Shown here: positions 24,292-31,939 of the stretch, piece after piece
Layout: each line of letters opens with the position of its first letter
Numbering within the stretch: the first letter of the stretch is position 1
Assembly: GCA_017618715.1 (NCBI GenBank)
Contig: JAFZTS010000078.1
Coordinates: 1 to 32,349, forward strand
From: Bacteroidales bacterium
GTDB taxonomy: Bacteria > Bacteroidota > Bacteroidia > Bacteroidales > UBA3663
Length of the DNA stretch: 32,349 bases
Direction of reading: 5' to 3'
Program-made: the position numbers and the translations under genes
Notes under the pieces: model-generated
Databases searched by the model: none
The model's input: only the letters and a program-made list of their open reading frames with translations
Told to the model about the DNA's origin: nothing

Positions 24292-24981
24292 ATGGATACT
24301 ACGACAATTCTTCGCCAGGCAGAAAACCTGGCTTCTGACGAGGAGAAGTTGATGCTGTTGGGTGACTTCCTTGGAGAAAACATGAACAGCCTGGAGACAA
24401 TGGATCTAATCCGGTTGCTGACTCCCCTGGTGGATATCACCAGGCGGATTTACGAGCAGAATCCTGATCATGAGACAATTTCCGACTATGTGACAGCTTT
24501 GATAAAACTGGCTGATAACTATATCCGTGATGAGCGAGGTTGGTTGGCGATGCCTCTTCTGGTCAAGGCCGAAGAGCTCCTCGACAACCAGCCGGATACC
24601 GAAGAGAATGCCCAGTGGAAGTGTCACTCTTATTTTGACATAGGCGAATGCTACACGATGAATACGCGTCGCCTGATGGCGAAGAAAGCCCTTCAGAAGG
24701 CTCTCCATTACGCCATTTCCGAGGAAGACAAGGAGAACTGTGAGTACAGTCTTGACCGGCTGGAGAATCCCATGCTGAAATACGACCCTGTTGAGGACAG
24801 CGATGCTTATCTGTCGGTGATTGACGAAGTAGAGCGTCGTCTCTATGAAGAGCTTAAGGATGTGCCACGCCACATGGGCTTCTGTTTCCGCTATTGGTCG
24901 GCTAAACGTGAACTGTTAGCTAAATATGGTATAGAATGGCGTTCGCCAGGAATAATGAACCCAAGAGTAATGTTTGACTAA
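24292..24981 (+). CDS. Helical (TPR-like) protein of unknown function
   Basis: I do not recognise a named family. The 229 residues look almost wholly helical, with TPR-like pairs in the middle (WKCHSYFDIGECYTMNTRRLM, KKALQKALHYAISEEDKENC). The C-terminal stretch (RRLYEELKDVPRHMGFCFRY, then KYGIEWRSPGIMNP and VMFD) has the look of a conserved family motif rather than a generic repeat. No signal peptide or membrane helix. First gene of a four-gene operon; 11 bases separate it from the DUF1963 gene. It could be an adaptor for the large NTPase, which is inference from position. Confidence 0.8.
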   Translation: MDTTTILRQAENLASDEEKLMLLGDFLGENMNSLETMDLIRLLTPLVDITRRIYEQNPDHETISDYVTALIKLADNYIRDERGWLAMPLLVKAEELLDNQPDTEENAQWKCHSYFDIGECYTMNTRRLMAKKALQKALHYAISEEDKENCEYSLDRLENPMLKYDPVEDSDAYLSVIDEVERRLYEELKDVPRHMGFCFRYWSAKRELLAKYGIEWRSPGIMNPRVMFD

Positions 24982-24992
24982 ACGATACGACG

Positions 24993-25937
24993 ATGTCTTC
25001 AGTATGTTACATCAACATCTATGATATTCCCCACGACCGTGGTGTCAAGATGGGCAGGAGCCTCATGCAGCAGTACGAAATTCCTGAAGAGGAACTTGTC
25101 GTAGGTCAGGAACTGCCTCATTGGAACAATCATAAGGGGGATAATCCCGTCGTGACATTCTACGACGGGCGACAGCTCGGCTTGGAGTTCAGAGGCTTGG
25201 AGTTCACTATCAAGACTGGTGAGGAGGTGATGCTGAGTGAAGGAATACAAGCAGATTCGGAAGCTGCCATGTGGGGGATTCAATCCGAGATTCAGCATTG
25301 TGTCAAGTTGGCAAGACCCCATGGTATTGATATGGAACTGACTCCATCCGACGTTCCAGCGCAACCGGGCAGCAGCTATTTCTGGGATGCCCCACAGTTG
25401 CCGTCCGAGGATATGTATCCCTTCACAACCGATGAAGACGGCAATAGATATCCCATGCAGTTCATTTGTCAGATCAACTGCGGGGATCTTCCCGATAATG
25501 ACTGGTTACCCAGAAAAGGGATGCTTTGGTTCTTCGGCGAGATAGACTATTTTCTCGGCTATGACGTGAAGCAGCCCTATGGACTGGGCAAGTGGCCGGA
25601 ATATGCAGTCAAGGTCATCTATGCCGATGTGCCCTCCGACAAATTGCAACGCGTCAATCCTTTCCAGGAGGACGACATGATACCGCCTCACGACATCACC
25701 TTCTCCGAAGGTCCGGTGCGTGCTGATGGTTTCCGACTTTTAGGCAAGCCCTACGAGGAAGATGTAGATAACGAGTTTGGAACGGGGTGGGTACAGCTGT
25801 TGCAGTTGGATACTGATGCCAACGACTATTTCGACCTTCGTTTCTACGACATGGGGTTGCTCTATCTGATGATCAATGTCGATCAGTTGCAGGAGGGCAT
25901 ATTCTCCCACATACAACCCTATATGACATCATTATAA
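24993..25937 (+). CDS. DUF1963 (YwqG-like) family protein
   Basis: A 314-residue cytosolic protein of the DUF1963/YwqG family. Typical stretches are PMQFICQINCGDLPDNDWLP, KGMLWFFGEIDYFLGYD and, near the end, GWVQLLQLDTDANDYFDLRF with YDMGLLYLMI. Biochemical function of this family is unsettled; members are common near toxin-immunity and other conflict genes, which I recall only in general terms. It lies 11 bases after the helical gene and eight bases before the DUF4062 gene, so tight cotranscription is likely. Confidence 0.85.
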   Translation: MSSVCYINIYDIPHDRGVKMGRSLMQQYEIPEEELVVGQELPHWNNHKGDNPVVTFYDGRQLGLEFRGLEFTIKTGEEVMLSEGIQADSEAAMWGIQSEIQHCVKLARPHGIDMELTPSDVPAQPGSSYFWDAPQLPSEDMYPFTTDEDGNRYPMQFICQINCGDLPDNDWLPRKGMLWFFGEIDYFLGYDVKQPYGLGKWPEYAVKVIYADVPSDKLQRVNPFQEDDMIPPHDITFSEGPVRADGFRLLGKPYEEDVDNEFGTGWVQLLQLDTDANDYFDLRFYDMGLLYLMINVDQLQEGIFSHIQPYMTSL

Positions 25938-25945
25938 ATATTGCT

Positions 25946-28900
25946 ATGCAGAACGGGAAGAACATCAAGGTGTTCCTGAGCAGTACCTTCAAGGACATGG
26001 ACGCTGAGCGCGATCTGATCATGAACAGAGTCGCGCCCACTCTTCAGCAGCTGCTGGCACCACAGGGCTTCACGCTGCAGTTTATCGACTTGCGCTGGGG
26101 AGTAAACACCCAGGACGCCGATGAGAATGAACGGGAGAATATTGTGCTTCGTGAGTGTATCTCTGAAATACGCCAGTCACGTCCATTCTTTATCGGTCTG
26201 CTGGGTGACCGTTATGGCTGGATCCCTTCGGTCGAAAGTTGGCAGGTGATGCTGGATGAGATGACCGAGGAGGAAAGAGAGTACATCCGTAGGGAATCCA
26301 GGGAGCAGAAGAGTGTAACAGAGCTTGAGATGCTTTTCGGTGCCCTGATGGATGCCAACTCTTTGCGCCGTTGTCTGTTCTGTTTCCGCGATCCGGCTGT
26401 CTATGGGCAGATGGACGATGTCGCTCGCCGTAAGTTCTGCAACCTGAATGACGAGGCCGACCGCAAACTATCATCATTGAAGCAGAAGATTGTCGATGGT
26501 TGCCGAAATGCCTTCTGTAGCAATAATATATATGAGTACAATTGCCGATGGGATGGCCGATCGCTCACCGGTCTCGACGACCTGGGATCGTTCCTCACCA
26601 AGACCCTGCATGCTCAGATTATGTTGTATGAGGGTAGTAATGCGGTGGAGAATCCTGTGAATGAGTTCCAGCAGATGGCGGATGCCGACCTCATGAAGAT
26701 TGCAAAAGAAGGTGAGCACTACGTGAACTGCGATTCGCGCAAGAATTTCTTGAACGAGATCGCGAAAGGCTATGATGAAGACCAGAAACCCCGACTGATC
26801 TATGCCCGCTATGGCTATGGAAAAACCGCTTTCCTCTGTGAAACATACCGAAGGTTTGGAGAGGTCGATGATCTATTGGTGTTCATCCACTTTACCCATT
26901 ATGGCGACACTCCCGCCATGGCGCTGAAAAAATGGCTTGCCGATCCCCGAATCCATCCACAGCGCCGCTACAGTCTTGACGAGGATGTGGAGTTCGGTGA
27001 ACTGGCCGAGGAGTTCTATCATGCTACCAAGGACCTTGAAATGCCGCCACTCCTTCTCATCGACGATCTTCATCTGATGCAGAATGTGTATGAGTTCATG
27101 TTCGGTGGACTTCAGAACTTCTGTATGCTGATTGCTACTGCCGAAAGCGAGAAGATGAAGCTTTTCTCCGAATGGGATGTCGCGAAGGTTCTCTTGCCTC
27201 CTGTCGATGCCGATGAGGGTGGGCAGATTGTTCGCGAATTGATGAAAGCGAAAGGAAAGAGCCTTCCGCAGAATGTCCTCAATCACCTGATGGATGCCCG
27301 CTCCGAGCATGACGAACTCTGTTGCGGCTGCCCGTTATGGGATGTGCTGATGGTACGCAAACTGACAAGTCTGACAGCCTACGATTATGAGCAAATCAGA
27401 ATGCGTGGCGACGGAGATGCCGCCATCGAGAACTACCTGACGGAGATCACCGACGAGATGGGCCGGATTGCACCTTATCCGGAACAGTTATTCATCGTAT
27501 TTCTCCACGACGCCGCTCGTTTCATGAATTTCGGTTTCCTATGGACTTCCATCCGCCTGTTGGCTGCTACCGGCTTCGGCTTGCGTGAACAGGATTTCCA
27601 GGCATTTGCGGGAGATTATTGGAACCAGTTGGAGTTTTCTTCAATGAAACGATGGTTGGGCGACCTTTTGACGATCGATTCCCGTACAGGCGTCATTGAC
27701 TTTTCCTATCAGAGCTATCGCCAGATTGTGAGGTATGTACACCATGAGGATGACGAGCCGTTCGGCAACTTCTATGCAAATATCACGGCCAGAATGGGCA
27801 ATCTGCTTTATCAGAATCCGAATGATGAGTTTGCTTGCCGCGAGATGGGAGCCATTGCCATCAACAATCCTACCGAAGAGGTTCTAAAAGCTGTTCTTTC
27901 CAGTACATCCTCTCTCGTATGGCCCCATTTGGTGAATGCCGCCATCGCTCTTTCCTATCACCGTCATGACTTCATCCAGTGGTTCCAGAAAGTCCTGGAT
28001 ATCGGGAATGACAACGTGGTTGTGCTTGCCAGGGATATTGCAATATTCCTCAGCTATACTGGCGATAAGAAGACAGCAGCCGAGATAGTGGGCATCTTCA
28101 ATACAGAAACTGCCGAGCAGATCAGGAAGGGTGAGGCCTATGTTTACGATTCCTTCAGTTGGGTGAACAGCAAATATACTATGTCCTTGCTGTTGCACCA
28201 GGGCTCAGGTCTTATGTTCGAGGCCGGTGATGAATTCATGGGACGTCTAATGCTCAGTATGGCCGATGAGTGTTCGGCAGTTCTCAGTGCAGCCATACCC
28301 GACTATGATGACTATCGGCAATGGCAACATCTTCCTGATGATGAGGTTGCATCGGCTGCTTCCCTGTCCTCGATGTTGCAGAACGTCTTATGCACCAACG
28401 GCTCAAGTCATACCGATATGCCAAGGCGGGTGGCCGAGGCTCTCCACACTTTCCGTACAATACTGGATATTAACAGGAATGGGAACGCAGCATCCGAATT
28501 GTACTTGCAGCTCAGTTTCTACAACCTGTGCAGTGCCAGCGAATACTGCAACGAGTTGTACCTGTATCATGGCGATCACAAGTCGGCTGAAAATCTGGTA
28601 TCAATGCTACGCGATGCCATCAATGATATGAAACATGCTCATAACAATACGGCGATCACCACTACGGCCTATTCGTTGGCCTATTCGGTTATCAGCAAAT
28701 ACTATGAGCAGTATGGCGACTACAATAGCGCGTTCTACTTTCAGAAGCAGCAAGAGTATGCCGTCTTCAACAACTACCGGCGTTTCCGTGAAGGCAATCC
28801 CGAGGTTGTCCGTCGTTATGCGGCGGCACTGGATGGCACGGGCAGAATGTTGTTCCAGTTCTTCCATGAATACGACCAGGCCCAGCAGAGTGCCGGGCAG

Positions 28901-29719
28901 GCTATCACGCTCTTCGAAGAGTTGTTCGACAACAATCCTACCTCCCTTCATGCCGACGATTTGCTGGTGGCAGCCTATTATCAAATGATGCGGCTGAAGG
29001 TGAGCGGCAAGATCGACGAGGCAGTAGCACTTGGACTTCAGGTATTGGAAAAGGTTGGTCAGAAGCCTGATGCTGAGCCCGACCCGATGAATAAGGCATT
29101 GATTTTCGATGAGCTGGGCGAGATGTTCGACAAGCAGGGAAAAACCGACGATGCGCTGGCAAGCCTGCAGGCTGCATCGGACATTCTGACAATGAAGCTT
29201 GATGCTGATCCTGATAACGACGACAAGATGCGCAGTTTTGTGATCAATAAGGTTCGTCAGGCACGTGTGTCAGCAATGAGTGCAGGTGATGGCGCGAAGG
29301 CACTTCTTTTCCTAGAATACGCTGGTGAGGTGGTCGGTAAGATGACAACCATGATGCCCGACTCGCTCAAGGTGCGTAACGTGGCCCTGCACTATTATGC
29401 AGCTCATGCGCAGGTGGATATGGTGAATAATGATATGGATTCGGCCGATGAGTATCGCGAGAAGATAGCCTCGATACTCAATGAATCCGTTTTCGAGAAA
29501 GGTCGAGTCGAAGATTTCCAACTGTTGATCGAGTTCTTGCGCATGCTTTATCAGACAGCTATCAACTATGGTCGTCTTGAGATGGCAGAGATCTGTGTGG
29601 GATTGGAATATCTCTTCAAACAGAGGGCTTTGCAGGAACGTATCGTTGCTCTCGAACAGGCCGACATGGCTTCTACCATGCAACTGCTCCAACAGATTGA
29701 TGGACTGAAAAACCAATGA
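25946..29719 (+). CDS. DUF4062 - STAND-like NTPase - TPR protein
   Basis: A large 1257-residue protein. Residues 1 to about 110 are a DUF4062 domain (IKVFLSSTFKDMDAERDLI, FIDLRWGVN, RPFFIGLLGDRYGWIP), a fold thought to be TIR-like. About 255-560 is a P-loop NTPase of NACHT/STAND type: Walker A in YARYGYGKTAFL near 289 and Walker B in PPLLLIDDLHLM near 370. From about 600 to the end are helical repeats, several TPR-like (e.g. around FDELGEMFDKQGKTDDALAS). The plan of DUF4062 + NTPase + repeats resembles eukaryotic nephrocystin-3 and TEP1-type proteins. STAND proteins with sensor repeats often act in antiviral or programmed-death systems; that role here is inferred. The family Walker A glycine is Ala, but GKT is intact. 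Confidence 0.9.
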   Translation: MQNGKNIKVFLSSTFKDMDAERDLIMNRVAPTLQQLLAPQGFTLQFIDLRWGVNTQDADENERENIVLRECISEIRQSRPFFIGLLGDRYGWIPSVESWQVMLDEMTEEEREYIRRESREQKSVTELEMLFGALMDANSLRRCLFCFRDPAVYGQMDDVARRKFCNLNDEADRKLSSLKQKIVDGCRNAFCSNNIYEYNCRWDGRSLTGLDDLGSFLTKTLHAQIMLYEGSNAVENPVNEFQQMADADLMKIAKEGEHYVNCDSRKNFLNEIAKGYDEDQKPRLIYARYGYGKTAFLCETYRRFGEVDDLLVFIHFTHYGDTPAMALKKWLADPRIHPQRRYSLDEDVEFGELAEEFYHATKDLEMPPLLLIDDLHLMQNVYEFMFGGLQNFCMLIATAESEKMKLFSEWDVAKVLLPPVDADEGGQIVRELMKAKGKSLPQNVLNHLMDARSEHDELCCGCPLWDVLMVRKLTSLTAYDYEQIRMRGDGDAAIENYLTEITDEMGRIAPYPEQLFIVFLHDAARFMNFGFLWTSIRLLAATGFGLREQDFQAFAGDYWNQLEFSSMKRWLGDLLTIDSRTGVIDFSYQSYRQIVRYVHHEDDEPFGNFYANITARMGNLLYQNPNDEFACREMGAIAINNPTEEVLKAVLSSTSSLVWPHLVNAAIALSYHRHDFIQWFQKVLDIGNDNVVVLARDIAIFLSYTGDKKTAAEIVGIFNTETAEQIRKGEAYVYDSFSWVNSKYTMSLLLHQGSGLMFEAGDEFMGRLMLSMADECSAVLSAAIPDYDDYRQWQHLPDDEVASAASLSSMLQNVLCTNGSSHTDMPRRVAEALHTFRTILDINRNGNAASELYLQLSFYNLCSASEYCNELYLYHGDHKSAENLVSMLRDAINDMKHAHNNTAITTTAYSLAYSVISKYYEQYGDYNSAFYFQKQQEYAVFNNYRRFREGNPEVVRRYAAALDGTGRMLFQFFHEYDQAQQSAGQAITLFEELFDNNPTSLHADDLLVAAYYQMMRLKVSGKIDEAVALGLQVLEKVGQKPDAEPDPMNKALIFDELGEMFDKQGKTDDALASLQAASDILTMKLDADPDNDDKMRSFVINKVRQARVSAMSAGDGAKALLFLEYAGEVVGKMTTMMPDSLKVRNVALHYYAAHAQVDMVNNDMDSADEYREKIASILNESVFEKGRVEDFQLLIEFLRMLYQTAINYGRLEMAEICVGLEYLFKQRALQERIVALEQADMASTMQLLQQIDGLKNQ

Positions 29720-29738
29720 CAATAACGAATATAGATCT

Positions 29739-30761
29739 ATGAAAAAACTGGTTACAATTATCGTACTGTTACTGCTATGCATGGCGGGCTATGCAGCAGA
29801 AACCTATGTGGTGAATTCACCGAATCTGAACATGAGGGTAGCACCTAAAGGCTCGGCCGAAAAAATGGGTTCACTTACGAAAGGCGATGTCATCCTCGTG
29901 GATACAATCATCAATGGTTGGGCCACCTGCAGGAATGATGCTGGCGAGACATTCTATGTGGCTTCACGGTATTTGGAGAAAGGCAAATCACTCACTTCGG
30001 GTGATGTAGGTGGAAAACCCACGGCAGACGAGAAGGATCCCGCTGTGGTCGTTCAGAAACATTTCCTGAATGCATTGTCTTCCATTGGCATCCATATTGA
30101 GCAAAGCAAATCTACCCGATATTTCGAGTCTATGATTTTCTTGCCGCTTATCGTATTATTGGTATGCTGGATATTATCCAAGATTTTTGGCAGCTTCCGT
30201 TTGGGGAAATATGTCCCGCTGATGGGATTGGCCATTTTAGGCTATTATGAGTTGAAATGTATGCTGTGCTATAGTGGAAGTCCTGGATTCTTCGTTCACG
30301 ATGAGTTGTTCTCTATCGCGTTCTGGCTGGTCATGCTGTCCATCCTGTTCTTTGTCCAATCCATCTTTTTCGGATTAGCGGGAGAAGATGAAGCGCGATC
30401 GGCCGCAAAACATATCGGTACTCTTACAGTATTTGGGTGCGGAATCCTTTATCTGCTCACCTTTTTCTTCTTCTCATTCCTCCAGCCGTGGATCATTCTG
30501 CTACTCTTCGTCGGATTGGCACTCCATCTTTTCGCGATGTTTGTCGATGGCGATAAGGGTGTAATGGGAATAATCTTCTTTGTGATTTATGCCATCCTCT
30601 ATATGGTGAGTGCATTGGCCACTTTCCTGTTCCTGGTGATGTTCATTGGCCACATGGTCTATCTGATGGGATGGATTGGCAGCATTATTTTCATTCTTTT
30701 CCTCCTTGCTTGTGGTGGAGGAAGCGGACCTCGACTCATCGGGTTTATCATTAAAGAATGA
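29739..30761 (+). CDS. Signal peptide - SH3 - multi-pass membrane protein
   Basis: A 340-residue envelope protein. It starts with a signal peptide (MKKLVTIIVLLLLCMAGYAA), followed by a bacterial SH3 domain (VNSPNLNMRVAPKGSAEKMG, KGDVILVDTIINGWATCRND, TFYVASRYLE) and a linker. From about residue 130 there are six or seven hydrophobic helices, e.g. FLPLIVLLVCWILSKIF, AFWLVMLSILFFVQSIFFG and IGSIIFILFLLACGG. The SH3 part would sit outside, the helices in the inner membrane. It begins 19 bases after the DUF4062 gene and is last in the operon; it could be the membrane-acting partner or effector, which is inference. I know no named family with this exact layout. Confidence 0.85.
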   Translation: MKKLVTIIVLLLLCMAGYAAETYVVNSPNLNMRVAPKGSAEKMGSLTKGDVILVDTIINGWATCRNDAGETFYVASRYLEKGKSLTSGDVGGKPTADEKDPAVVVQKHFLNALSSIGIHIEQSKSTRYFESMIFLPLIVLLVCWILSKIFGSFRLGKYVPLMGLAILGYYELKCMLCYSGSPGFFVHDELFSIAFWLVMLSILFFVQSIFFGLAGEDEARSAAKHIGTLTVFGCGILYLLTFFFFSFLQPWIILLLFVGLALHLFAMFVDGDKGVMGIIFFVIYAILYMVSALATFLFLVMFIGHMVYLMGWIGSIIFILFLLACGGGSGPRLIGFIIKE

Positions 30762-30768
30762 AATTTTC

Positions 30769-31050
30769 TGTAAAGGGCGAAAAATGGATTCATATTTTTT
30801 TTAGAAGGCGAAAAATGGGCATGGAAGAATGAAGAGCTTCTGATGAAGCTCTGACGTATATGGTGAGCTCGACAATGGTAAGCGAGCTTTCCATTGCCAA
30901 CCTCACCACATCCGTCACCCTTCGGGTTTCTCATTCTTCCATGCCGAAAATCGCTCCGCAGGAAAATCAAAAAAATATCTGCTATCCCAATCTATATAAT
31001 ACTTATGTCCCAATCTATTATGGATAAAATTCTGTTTGTCCGAGGTATAT
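30769..31050 (+). repeat. Repeat block R1 (copy of the block after umuD2)
   Basis: This intergenic block shares several segments in the same order with R2 (31940-32135): two GCGAAAAATGG units about 35 bases apart, the GGCATGGAAGAATGA arm, its partner, CGAAAATCGCTYCGCAG, and a tail ATGGRTAAAATTCTG. R1 holds a full 128-nt internal element, R2 a shortened one. It lies in a 724-base stretch without a credible gene between the membrane protein and umuD2. Confidence 0.75.
30818..30945. other. Cloverleaf element E1 (128 nt, four-way junction)
   Basis: Stems in order: outer 15 bp (30818-30832 with 30931-30945, perfect); arm C, 8 bp, loop TGAT (30833-30852); arm B, in three parts of 4, 7 and 6 bp with small internal loops (30853-30916); arm A, 4 bp, ACCC-TTC-GGGT (30917-30927). 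Consecutive arms abut with only three unpaired bases at the junction. No coding frame fits. Might be a structured RNA, a MITE-like DNA element or a recombination site. Confidence 0.75.
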
Positions 31051-31145
31051 TATTAATGGTTATTAATGGCTAATTATACGGTCATTAATGTTAAAGAAAT
31101 ATGGACGAACAAAAATTTTTTTTATTTTTCTGTGAAACGATTTTT

Positions 31146-31273
31146 GATTTGCAATGATGATGACCCGAAGGGTTGGTGGGTGGCTTTCGGTCAGCATCGG
31201 GGAGCTTGCTCATCGATGGTGACAGGAAGACAGGCACCAAGGGGCTCATCAGAGCACCTCATCATTGCAAATC
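31146..31273. other. Cloverleaf element E2 (128 nt, reverse internal order)
   Basis: Same length and plan as E1 but internal arms in opposite order. Outer stem 15 bp perfect (31146-31160 with 31259-31273); arm A ACCC-GAA-GGGT (31163-31173); arm B (31174-31239) with stems TGGTG/CACCA, GTCA-g-CATCG/CGATG-g-TGAC and GAGC/GCTC; arm C with loop ATCA (31241-31258). Core motifs match the reverse complement of E1 (ACCCGAAGGGT, AGCTYGCT, GCTYCATCAGA). A 75-codon frame crossing it (31066-31293) is probably chance. Confidence 0.75.
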
Positions 31274-31380
31274 CATTTTCCTTCTTTTCTTAAAAATCAA
31301 TTCTATAATTCGATAATTCGTGATAGATGAAGGTCACAGAGATCTGCACAAATGGTCATGGATTAATGGTATTTTTGTCA

Positions 31381-31421
31381 CGAATTTGAGAATTATCTTT
31401 ATGAAGGCGAAAATGGCCTTC
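31381..31421 (+). repeat. umuD-tail motif and hairpin upstream of umuD2
   Basis: CGAATTTGAGAATT (31381-31394) followed by hairpin GAAGGC/GCCTTC (31403-31421). The same motif pair follows both umuD genes, so this may be the remnant tail of a lost upstream gene copy or part of a repeated intergenic unit. Confidence 0.6.
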
Positions 31422-31437
31422 GGGGCTCAGGAATACG

Positions 31438-31445
31438 TAAATTTG
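31438..31445 (+). promoter_or_regulatory. -7 box for umuD2
   Basis: TAAATTTG fits TAnnTTTG, 40 bases before the umuD2 start. The -33 region overlaps the preceding hairpin and is poor. Confidence 0.5.
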
Positions 31446-31485
31446 CGACCGTATAATCGGTAATTTGGAAATAATCTGCTAATAT

Positions 31486-31923
31486 ATGAACAGTATTGAA
31501 TTACTACCAAGCGACTTCAAGGAGAAACTGAAGCTTCATTATGCCAAAGCCATCAAGGCGGGACATCCATCGAGAGCCGATGACTACGAACATGAGTTCT
31601 TCGATTTCAACTTCGACCTCGTCAGTAATCCCGAAGCCACCTTCTACGGACGTGTGGAAGGGGATACGATGATCGAGGTTGGTATCCATCATGGAGACAT
31701 TGCGGTTATCGACAAGTCATTGGATCCTCAGGATGGCGATCTGATTGTCGCATACGTCAACAATGAGTTTGTCATCAAGTTCCTCGACCTGACCCATCTC
31801 AAGGATGGATACATTGAGCTTCAACCCGCCAATCGCAAATACAAACCCATACGAATCTATGATGTTAAAAACTTCGAGGTTTGGGGGGTGGTGGTTTGGA
31901 CGATCACGAATTGGAGGAAATGA
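31486..31923 (+). CDS. UmuD-like protein with catalytic Ser replaced by Thr
   Basis: A 145-residue paralogue of the 23146-23580 gene, about two-thirds identical by eye and alignable without gaps for most of its length. The cleavage region AIKAGHPSRADDY and Lys98 (FVIKFLD) are kept, but the nucleophile position 61 is threonine (VEGDTMIEVG, codon ACG) where S24 peptidases have serine. Self-cleavage should be weak or absent. The rest of the fold is well conserved (YGRVEGD, NFEVWGVVVWTI), so the gene is not simply decaying; it may act as an uncleavable partner or inhibitor. No umuC is adjacent. It is flanked by repeat blocks R1/E2 and R2. Confidence 0.88.
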   Translation: MNSIELLPSDFKEKLKLHYAKAIKAGHPSRADDYEHEFFDFNFDLVSNPEATFYGRVEGDTMIEVGIHHGDIAVIDKSLDPQDGDLIVAYVNNEFVIKFLDLTHLKDGYIELQPANRKYKPIRIYDVKNFEVWGVVVWTITNWRK

Positions 31924-31939
31924 ATCTTGGTTTTTATCT

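Noticed and set aside
31066..31293. 75-codon plus-strand frame
   Set aside because: It crosses the whole E2 cloverleaf element; the paired structure explains the sequence and the protein resembles no family.
30762..31485. tRNA or integron attC site
   Set aside because: The cloverleaf elements are longer than tRNAs, lack conserved tRNA loop sequences and acceptor features, and lack the attC core-site pattern.
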